Assembly (NCBI GenBank): GCA_002455215.1
Contig: DKKK01000016.1
Location: 15,300 to 22,441 of the forward strand
Source of the DNA: Anaerolineales bacterium UBA6668
Lineage (GTDB): Bacteria > Chloroflexota > Anaerolineae > Anaerolineales > UBA6668
Reading direction: 5' to 3'
Length of the DNA: 7,142 bases
The notes under the pieces are model-generated. The model ran no database searches. It was not told where the DNA came from and saw only the letters and a program-made list of their open reading frames with translations. A program made the translations under genes and the position numbers. Below are positions 1 through 5,364 of this stretch, in pieces (the first letter of the stretch is position 1; every line of letters starts with the position of its first letter).

Positions 1-403
1 GGGCGGGGGAAGCTGACGTGGGGTTGGGGGTGCGGCGGAAGATGCCAAACCACACCAGCGAGAATGCCAGCAGTGCCGCAACTGGGAGCAACCATAACAG
101 TAGGTTGATACCTTGCGGACGCGGGGCAGAGAGCACCCGCTCGCCGTGCTGGGCGACAAAGTAAGCGCGAATTTCTTCTTCGGTTTTGCCTTCTGCCAGT
201 AGCCGCCGAATTTCTTCGCGCCAGTCTGCACATGCCTGCGTGCCGCATTGGTCTAACGGTACATTGGAGCAGGTCGGGCAATACAGTTCTTTGGCAATTT
301 TGTTCACCGCATCGGCGGAGGGTGTAGGCGTTTGCGCATGTGCGCTAGCACCGAGCCAAGCGAAGCAAGACAAAAGAAACAAGACACTGAGAAATTTTTT
401 CAT
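1..403 (-). CDS. ccmH: Cytochrome c maturation protein CcmH (partial, C-terminus beyond the left edge)
   Basis: CcmH proteins are membrane-anchored thiol oxidoreductases that reduce or hold the haem-binding cysteines of apocytochrome c outside the membrane so that CcmF can attach haem. From the ATG at 403 I read 134 residues before the window ends. Residues 1-24 look like a Sec signal peptide (Lys-Lys start, hydrophobic core, Ala-His-Ala before Gln24). Then comes a CcmH-type helical domain with the redox pair CPTC at residues 42-45, followed by SNVPLD, Cys53, Cys58 and ADWREEIRRLLAEG. Residues 76-90 resemble the family's EIxxYFVxxYGxxVL segment. A transmembrane helix follows at about 100-121, then a basic FRR stop. 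Classical CcmH has Ser-Asn where this protein has Gln-Cys, plus a further Cys58, so there are four cysteines in the domain. The ATG is 4 nt after the ccmF stop, which implies translational coupling, and no strong Shine-Dalgarno is visible. Family call is confident; the four-cysteine chemistry is unknown to me. Confidence 0.9.
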   Translation of the reverse strand, partial: MKKFLSVLFLLSCFAWLGASAHAQTPTPSADAVNKIAKELYCPTCSNVPLDQCGTQACADWREEIRRLLAEGKTEEEIRAYFVAQHGERVLSAPRPQGINLLLWLLPVAALLAFSLVWFGIFRRTPNPTSASPA

Positions 404-407
404 GGGT

Positions 408-2414
408 TTAAGCTTCTTCCCGCCAAGCGGCAAAGGTGATCCCTAGCACAAAAATAATGCCACCAATCCACAGCCAGTTGACTAACGGGTTATGGTAAAT
501 TTTAAAGGTCGCGCCTTGTGCGGCAATTGGCTCCCAGCCCACGAGTAACACATAAAAGTCATCTTGCAGAGTGCTTCGCACGCCCGGAATGGTGGAGGTC
601 TGTTGGGTATCCGGGTAAAAATCTTGCCGAGGGTAAAGTTCACCGACTTGCCTGCCATTTTGCCACACACTCACCACTGCACGGGTGACGGAGCGGCCAT
701 CAGGCGCAACAAATTGGTTCAACTTTTCATAGTGCATTTCATAGCCCGCTAACTGCAATGAACCGTGCAGTGGGATACTGCCTTGGGTGGTAGTTTGAAA
801 CAACTCGACACCAATAATGCCCACAGCCATCAGCACGACGCCTAAGTGAATGAAGTAACCGCCATAGCGTCTGCGGTTGCGAATAGCCATATTCCAGATC
901 GCCTTCAGCCAAGGTTCGTTTTTGGTGCGGCGGCGGGCGGCGGCACCCCGAAAGTATTCGCTCAGGGTGACCAATGTGGTAAAAAATGCCGCGCTCAACC
1001 CGGCGGCAGATTCCCAGCGCAGTTGGTACAACCACGACAAACCGATGCCTAGCGCTAGCCCGACCACTGCCGGAAGCCACAGCATTTTTCCCAAGCGTTT
1101 TGCAGAGCCAACATTCCAAGCAGAAAGCGGTGCTACTCCCATCAGAATAACCAGCGCCAGCCAGATGGGACCGGTGGTGGCTTCGTAGAAGGGTGGCCCG
1201 ACTGTAATCACTTGCCCGGTGAATAGCTCGGAGAAAATCGGGTAGAGCACGCCCCATAGAATGGTGACAACCAATACCATGAACAGCAGGTTGTTGAGCA
1301 AGAATAGCCCTTCCTTCGAGAGCCAACTTTCAAGTGGGCGCTCGGGTTTTAGGCTGTTCCAGCGGTAAAACAGCATTGCCATTGCGACAATTGCCATAAG
1401 GGTAATGTAGCTTAAAAATACGGGTCCTAAAGAGCTGGCGGCAAAGGCATGCACGCTAGATAGCGTACCGGAACGGGTGAGAAAAGTGCCAAGTACCACT
1501 AAACTGTAGGTGATGATGACCAATGCCAAGTTCCAATGCTTGAACATGCCGCGTTTTTCTTGGATGACTACCGAATGCAAGAACGCTGTGCCACTGAGCC
1601 AGGGCAGGAGCGCGGCGTTTTCGACCGGGTCCCAGCCCCAATAGCCACCCCAGCCCAGCACATCATACGCCCAGCGCCCGCCCAGCACCAAACCTAGGCT
1701 GAGAAACAACCAAGCGAATAAACTCCAGCGGCGGGTGACGCGCATCCAAGCATCATCGGTTCTGCCCACAATCAATGCCGCCATAGCAAACGCGTAGGGA
1801 ATGATGAAGCCAATAAAACCGAGATAGAGCATTGGCGGGTGAATGATCATGCCCGGGTGGCGGAGTAGCGGGTTCAGCCCGTTTCCGTCTTCGGGAATGA
1901 GCAGGGTGGTGCCACTTGGTGGGAATAGTGCGGTGCTGACAGTACCGAAAGCATCTTGCCAGTAGGTGACAAATGGATTTTCCAGCACATTGTTCAGCAA
2001 TAGGAAGAAGGCAAGGGTTATACTTAGTACACTAATGACATAGGGGTATAGGTCGCGTTCTTGCTTCCAATCCCGCAGGAGCGCTACCCCAATAAAGGTG
2101 GACATCAGCCAAGACCAAAAGAGCAGACTGCCTTGTTGCCCACCCCATAGCGCGGTCACTTTAAGATACCACGGCATGTTCCAACTGGACACGCGGGAAA
2201 CATAAGCCACTTCAAAATGTCCCTGGGTGATGAGCACAATGAGCAGTAGGCAGGCTAGCGTGAGCAGGGGCCAAGAGAGAAATGCCGCCAAGCGGGCGCT
2301 TTCTAGCCAATCGGCGCGGCTCTTACGCACAGCCAACACAGACATTACGCTGGCATAGATGCAGGATAACCATGCCAAAAAGGTGGCGATTGCGCCTAAA
2401 TTTGCCAACAGCAT
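408..2414 (-). CDS. ccmF: Cytochrome c-type biogenesis protein CcmF (haem lyase subunit)
   Basis: CcmF takes haem from holo-CcmE and ligates it to apocytochrome c at the outer face of the cytoplasmic membrane, working with CcmH. The 668-residue protein is full length (the E. coli protein is about 650) and almost wholly membrane-embedded. The tryptophan-rich WWD haem-handling segment lies at residues 254-282 (GWGGYWGWDPVENAALLPWL, then a stretch ending LHS). Four histidines fit the known ligands: His192 in HPPMLY, His280 in FLHS, His322 in SVHAFA and His523 in YFIHLG. The spacings 192-280 (88) and 280-322 (42) match those I recall for E. coli His173, His261 and His303. A large soluble outer-face loop lies at about 540-640, followed by a last helix. 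The start is the ATG at 2414, 1 nt after the ccmE stop, with AGGA 7 nt upstream inside ccmE. No defect is seen. The region is visibly richer in G+C than the glycan genes to the right. Confidence 0.97.
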   Translation of the reverse strand: MLLANLGAIATFLAWLSCIYASVMSVLAVRKSRADWLESARLAAFLSWPLLTLACLLLIVLITQGHFEVAYVSRVSSWNMPWYLKVTALWGGQQGSLLFWSWLMSTFIGVALLRDWKQERDLYPYVISVLSITLAFFLLLNNVLENPFVTYWQDAFGTVSTALFPPSGTTLLIPEDGNGLNPLLRHPGMIIHPPMLYLGFIGFIIPYAFAMAALIVGRTDDAWMRVTRRWSLFAWLFLSLGLVLGGRWAYDVLGWGGYWGWDPVENAALLPWLSGTAFLHSVVIQEKRGMFKHWNLALVIITYSLVVLGTFLTRSGTLSSVHAFAASSLGPVFLSYITLMAIVAMAMLFYRWNSLKPERPLESWLSKEGLFLLNNLLFMVLVVTILWGVLYPIFSELFTGQVITVGPPFYEATTGPIWLALVILMGVAPLSAWNVGSAKRLGKMLWLPAVVGLALGIGLSWLYQLRWESAAGLSAAFFTTLVTLSEYFRGAAARRRTKNEPWLKAIWNMAIRNRRRYGGYFIHLGVVLMAVGIIGVELFQTTTQGSIPLHGSLQLAGYEMHYEKLNQFVAPDGRSVTRAVVSVWQNGRQVGELYPRQDFYPDTQQTSTIPGVRSTLQDDFYVLLVGWEPIAAQGATFKIYHNPLVNWLWIGGIIFVLGITFAAWREEA

Positions 2415-2415
2415 A

Positions 2416-2886
2416 TTATTGTCCTGATTGTTGGGGAACTTGGTCTTCGTAGCGAGTGGGGCACTTTAATAGAAGGGTGTCCGCATAGAACACCCCATCT
2501 GTGCCGATGCGCCCGTCCATAATTGCTTGCGCTTCATTGCGGAGTAGGTCCGGTTTTTCTCCCACATACACCACCTTTAGCCGTTGGGCATTGGGGTTAG
2601 TGGTAGCTTTGTACAATACGGTTGCCAAGCCACCTTGTGCATCAATGTCTTTTTGGTCGCCCGGAATGTGGACGACTTCAAAGCGCAATTCAAGCGTATC
2701 GGTATTGTAAGTGACGGTATCGCCTAAGACAGCACCGGAGAGACGCACATTGCGCCCTTGCATGTTCGGGTTACTGAGTAATTCGTCTACAGTTTGAAAA
2801 TATTGCCCAGTATTCACTGTATTGACAACAATCAGACCAATAACGGCTGAAATGATGACAAAAAAGCCGATGATAAATTTGTTCAT
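2416..2886 (-). CDS. ccmE: Cytochrome c maturation haem chaperone CcmE, CxxxY (Cys) variant
   Basis: CcmE is a membrane-anchored OB-fold protein that receives haem from CcmABCD and passes it to CcmF. From the ATG at 2886 it has 156 residues: one N-terminal helix (about 4-22), then a beta-rich domain with YFQTVDELL (29-37), NVRLSGAVLGDTV (46-58), a segment around VVHIPGD (71-77), and a conserved core from VVYVGEKPDLLR (105-116) through DGRIGTDGVF (124-133) to LLLKCPTRYE (138-147). The usual haem-binding site is a His in a LAKHDENY-like motif. Here the equivalent residue is Cys142, with Tyr146 giving CxxxY, the variant described for archaea, Desulfovibrio and some other bacteria. The open frame extends upstream to an ATG at 2964. 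I reject that start because it adds 26 residues before the membrane anchor and lies upstream of the likely promoter. No clear Shine-Dalgarno precedes the ATG at 2886. It is first in the ccmE-ccmF-ccmH unit. Confidence 0.93.
   Translation of the reverse strand: MNKFIIGFFVIISAVIGLIVVNTVNTGQYFQTVDELLSNPNMQGRNVRLSGAVLGDTVTYNTDTLELRFEVVHIPGDQKDIDAQGGLATVLYKATTNPNAQRLKVVYVGEKPDLLRNEAQAIMDGRIGTDGVFYADTLLLKCPTRYEDQVPQQSGQ
2422..2425 (-). promoter_or_regulatory. Shine-Dalgarno for ccmF
   Basis: On the minus strand AGGA lies 7 nt before the ccmF ATG at 2414, inside the last codons of ccmE. It supports this start, only 1 nt past the ccmE stop, and points to coupled translation of the two genes. Confidence 0.6.
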
Positions 2887-2930
2887 AATAATGTAGGGTT
2901 TTGGAATGAAAATTTGCTCATTTGCGGCTA

Positions 2931-2939
2931 ATTGTATCA
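2931..2939 (-). promoter_or_regulatory. Candidate extended -10 promoter for ccmEFH
   Basis: On the minus strand TGATACAAT reads as an extended -10 (TGn then TACAAT, one change from TATAAT). The T at 2931 is 44 nt before the ccmE ATG at 2886, so a transcript starting near 2924 would have a leader of about 38 nt. No good TTGACA-like -35 is seen at the usual spacing, as is common for extended -10 promoters. The site lies inside the longer open frame that begins at 2964, which argues for the 2886 start. Read by eye and untested. Confidence 0.45.
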
Positions 2940-3001
2940 CAGAGTGTTCTGCACAGTTTGCCATAGCGCAAGGTTGGGGCTGGAAAGCCGGGCTAATCGG
3001 G

Positions 3002-3007
3002 TATAAT
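3002..3007 (+). promoter_or_regulatory. Candidate -10 box for the DUF6056-type gene
   Basis: A perfect TATAAT lies in the divergent intergenic region. The -35 is poor: TGGAAA at 2981-2986 gives a 15-bp spacer, and TTGGGG at 2974-2979 is too far away. Transcription would begin near 3013-3015, about 120 nt before the chosen ATG at 3133. A small repeat set, GGCT-ggaa-AGCC-g-GGCT (2978-2994), lies just upstream of the -10 and could be an operator or chance. Confidence 0.45.
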
Positions 3008-3010
3008 TAG

Positions 3011-3031
3011 GGGCGTTTTTAGAGTACGCCC
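3011..3031 (+). promoter_or_regulatory. Leader hairpin at the predicted transcript start of the DUF6056-type gene
   Basis: The arms GGGCGT (3011-3016) and ACGCCC (3026-3031) pair perfectly over 6 bp around a 9-nt loop. The hairpin begins about where a transcript from the TATAAT at 3002 would start, so the mRNA might carry a 5'-terminal stem-loop that affects stability. No T-run follows it, so it is not an intrinsic terminator. The arms are short and chance is possible. Confidence 0.35.
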
Positions 3032-3122
3032 GAAAATTGGAAAGCGATATTTACCACGCTTTAAGAAAACGTTTTGCTTACGGGAAAAACGCAATTGGTG
3101 ACCTGCTGAGAATTCGAAGAAT

Positions 3123-3126
3123 AGGA
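3123..3126 (+). promoter_or_regulatory. Shine-Dalgarno deciding the start of the DUF6056-type gene
   Basis: AGGA lies 6 nt before the ATG at 3133. The same frame is open back to a TTG at 3037, but that codon has no ribosome-binding site and the extra 32 residues are basic and unlike the family. I therefore take 3133 as the start. Confidence 0.65.
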
Positions 3127-3132
3127 ACATTT

Positions 3133-4560
3133 ATGCCACGCAACAAGAACGCGCTCCACCCGATTTTGGAAAATGCCTGGTTTTGGTACATATTCATCAT
3201 TGCCTGTGTAGCGCCATTGCTCGCACATGCTTGGCTGGGATGGTATACCCCGCCAGTTGCGGATGATTTTTGTGCAGAACTTTTTAATAAATCTTTCGGG
3301 TATTTTGGGGCACAAATTCACTTTTATAAAATGCTGGACGGACGTTACCTAGCCCATCCCTTCATTTTAGGCTTCCCGCTCTTGGGTAGATGGGTACTCC
3401 ACCTTGTCACAACTTTGAGTATTGCCAGTTGGCTGGTGGTGTGCGGTTTTGCCTTCCAAAGCGTAACCAAAGGCACACTGCCCAAACATTTGTGGATTGC
3501 GGGTGTGCTTGTGTTTGTAGTTGTAATAATTGAAGCAAATCCAAATTTTTGGCAGTTGTTTTATTGGGTGTCGGGCTTTAGCATTTATGGGATACCAGCG
3601 TTGTTGGGCATCTGGATTGCAGGCTCTGCTTATCGTCTTTGGCAAAATGAAAGCGTTTTATATGAAAGACCGAGCATCTATCTGGTTGCTTCAATTTTAG
3701 GTTTTGCGATGGCAGGTTTTTCTGAAATGATTAATCCGGTGGCATTGGTGGGCGTTGCTGGAATGATAGGTTATCTGTTTTGGTTTGAACCACAGCGCAA
3801 GCGTCGTAACGCACTCATCTTGTTAGCCGGACTCTTTGGTGCTGGTTTGTTTATTGGGGCAGTGTTGATGATCCTTTCGCCGGGCAATGCCTGGCGCCAG
3901 CAGTTTTTTGTGCAGACAGCGAATCCGTTCCAACTGCTTCGCCTGAATTTCCGGCATTGGTTGTTATTTTACAAAGGGCTTTTTACTGCAAATCGAGTGG
4001 TGTTCTGGTTATTTTTGGCGAGTGTGTTTTACTTACTTGGGCAGGCAAGCACTTTGCCGAGGCTGGCACGCCGTCAAGTGTTTACTTTCTTACTGTGGGG
4101 TGGGGCATTGTTTTTGCTAGTACCCTTCTTGTCTTTGCTAGGCAGTAGCTATGCCATCAGTTCGCTTCCGCCAGCACGTTCTCAAAGTATCCCTTTTGTA
4201 TTTTGCTTGGTGATGGTATTACTCATCGCATGGGTCATGGGGCGAACTGACAGTCCCGCACGGGTTGAACGCTACCTGCAGGGGGTTGCCAGCATTCTTT
4301 TGGCGGTTGGCTTATTGTTGGGTCCAATCCGCTCGGCTCGGCGCGTGCTATCCTATCTGCCAAAAGTGCAACTGATAGCGACCAAATGGCAAACTGCTGA
4401 ACAGGCTATTTTGCAGGCAAAGCAAGCGGGGCAAACAGTGGTGCAGATTGACCCTATCGAAAACTTATTTGGCTTAGACCAGATTGGCTCAAATCCGGAA
4501 AATTGGACGAGCATTTGCCCTTCTACTCTGTATGGGATTCAAATCACGGAGAAGAAGTAA
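3133..4560 (+). CDS. Polytopic membrane protein, DUF6056-type, function unknown
   Basis: This 475-residue protein has roughly ten hydrophobic segments, at about 15-35, 86-108, 119-135, 143-165, 181-213, 225-248, 287-303, 316-337, 353-369 and 384-398, and ends in a soluble tail of about 75 residues. Recognisable family-like motifs are ADDFC (43-47) and GRYLAHP (70-76) in the first outer loop, YWVSGFSIYGIP (144-155), GFSEMINP (195-202), SPGNAWRQ (249-256), PPARSQ (346-351) and a C-terminal WTSICPSTLYGI (458-469). This pattern fits my memory of the DUF6056 family. The acidic Asp-Asp after the first helix also recalls membrane glycosyltransferases of the GT-C fold, but I cannot show catalysis. 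It is divergent from ccmE and convergent with the fkbM-type gene, 26 nt away. Its own promoter and leader suggest separate expression. A role in cell-surface glycan assembly is inferred from neighbours only. Confidence 0.75.
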   Translation: MPRNKNALHPILENAWFWYIFIIACVAPLLAHAWLGWYTPPVADDFCAELFNKSFGYFGAQIHFYKMLDGRYLAHPFILGFPLLGRWVLHLVTTLSIASWLVVCGFAFQSVTKGTLPKHLWIAGVLVFVVVIIEANPNFWQLFYWVSGFSIYGIPALLGIWIAGSAYRLWQNESVLYERPSIYLVASILGFAMAGFSEMINPVALVGVAGMIGYLFWFEPQRKRRNALILLAGLFGAGLFIGAVLMILSPGNAWRQQFFVQTANPFQLLRLNFRHWLLFYKGLFTANRVVFWLFLASVFYLLGQASTLPRLARRQVFTFLLWGGALFLLVPFLSLLGSSYAISSLPPARSQSIPFVFCLVMVLLIAWVMGRTDSPARVERYLQGVASILLAVGLLLGPIRSARRVLSYLPKVQLIATKWQTAEQAILQAKQAGQTVVQIDPIENLFGLDQIGSNPENWTSICPSTLYGIQITEKK

Positions 4561-4586
4561 CCCATCGCAGGGGTAGGCTCTCTGTG

Positions 4587-5354
4587 CTAGGTGAATTCGG
4601 TTAACGGTTTTGGGGTGATGAGTAAATTGCAGTAACCGCGCTTTTTGTATTGGGCAAGTAAACGCTCATCTTGTAGAACGGTGTGCAAAGTTTTTCCTTC
4701 AAACTTGTAAATTTGATACCCTTGCTGGCGAAAACGAGCTAGCAAGGCGGCTGGGTCACTGCCGGATTTTTCCAAGCCATAGCGCCAAAATTCCATCAAA
4801 ATCGGTGGGTAGTTGCTTCGTTTTAGCAAAGCCTGCATTCCATCTAAAGCATGTCCTTCATAGCCCTGAATGTCCATCTTGACAAAATCAATGACGGTAG
4901 ACTTCGGGAAAAAATCATCAAGACAAACCATTTCACATTGTGTAGTTTTCCGTTTCCCTTCGCCAGCAGTGGCATAGGTGCGTTGGTCGCCGCTGTTTAG
5001 GGTGGAAATATGCACTTCAGCATAGCCGTTATAGTCGCCGATTGCTTTCCAGTGGGTAAATACCTGCCCAATGCCATTGGTTTCGATGTTTGCTTTTAGG
5101 TCGGCAAAGTTTTGTGGTTCGGGCTCGAAGGCGTGTACCGCACCTTGCTTTCCAACACATTCACTTAAGCTAATCGAAATTTGCCCAACATTTGCGCCAA
5201 TGTCTAAGACCGTTTGCCCTGCTCGGACGATTTTTCGCATCCACTTTAATTCGGTAGAGTCCAAGTGAACATACTTGCGCAATAGTAATGCCAAAAAGCG
5301 ATTGAAACGCGAAGTTTGGAATTGATATCCTTCAATGTTAAGTTGGAATTTCAT
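4587..5354 (-). CDS. FkbM family SAM-dependent methyltransferase
   Basis: FkbM-type enzymes transfer a methyl group from S-adenosylmethionine, usually to a hydroxyl of a sugar or polyketide. The 255-residue protein is about the normal size. Residues 1-45 form an N-terminal cap. The SAM-binding motif I is TVLDIGANVGQIS (48-60), an acidic motif FEPEPQNFADLKANIETN follows at 76-93, and the family's hallmark DFVKMDIQGYEGHAL lies at 156-170 with Asp161 and Glu166. ILMEFW follows at 185-190, and the chain ends with a CNLLITPKP segment that closes the Rossmann fold. No signal peptide or membrane helix is seen, so it is probably cytoplasmic. I start at the ATG at 5354; a TTG at 5360 would add two residues. 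The start is 10 nt after the stop of the methyltransferase-glycosyltransferase gene, so the two are probably one transcript. No Shine-Dalgarno is evident. The substrate is unknown; a glycan sugar is the likely guess from context. Confidence 0.9.
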   Translation of the reverse strand: MKFQLNIEGYQFQTSRFNRFLALLLRKYVHLDSTELKWMRKIVRAGQTVLDIGANVGQISISLSECVGKQGAVHAFEPEPQNFADLKANIETNGIGQVFTHWKAIGDYNGYAEVHISTLNSGDQRTYATAGEGKRKTTQCEMVCLDDFFPKSTVIDFVKMDIQGYEGHALDGMQALLKRSNYPPILMEFWRYGLEKSGSDPAALLARFRQQGYQIYKFEGKTLHTVLQDERLLAQYKKRGYCNLLITPKPLTEFT

Positions 5355-5364
5355 AATCAATCAG

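Noticed and set aside
364..403. Lipoprotein signal in CcmH (Leu-Leu-Ser-Cys13)
   Set aside because: The cysteine is too close to the N-terminus for a normal lipobox, and an Ala-His-Ala signal peptidase I site follows at residues 21-23.
186..446. An 86-codon plus-strand open frame opposite ccmH
   Set aside because: It lies antisense to the CcmH coding sequence, whose signal peptide and CPTC motif explain this DNA; no ribosome-binding site or known protein pattern.
739..1326. A 195-codon minus-strand open frame inside ccmF
   Set aside because: It overlaps a well-supported ccmF in another frame, has no family features and is rich in His/Arg/Ser runs typical of out-of-frame translation of a GC-rich gene.
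2887..2964. Upstream start for ccmE adding 26 residues
   Set aside because: The extension precedes the normal N-terminal membrane anchor and lies upstream of the TGATACAAT promoter candidate, so the mRNA would not include it.
3037..3132. TTG start for the DUF6056-type protein adding 32 residues
   Set aside because: No ribosome-binding site precedes the TTG, while the ATG at 3133 has AGGA at a good distance and is followed closely by the first membrane segment.
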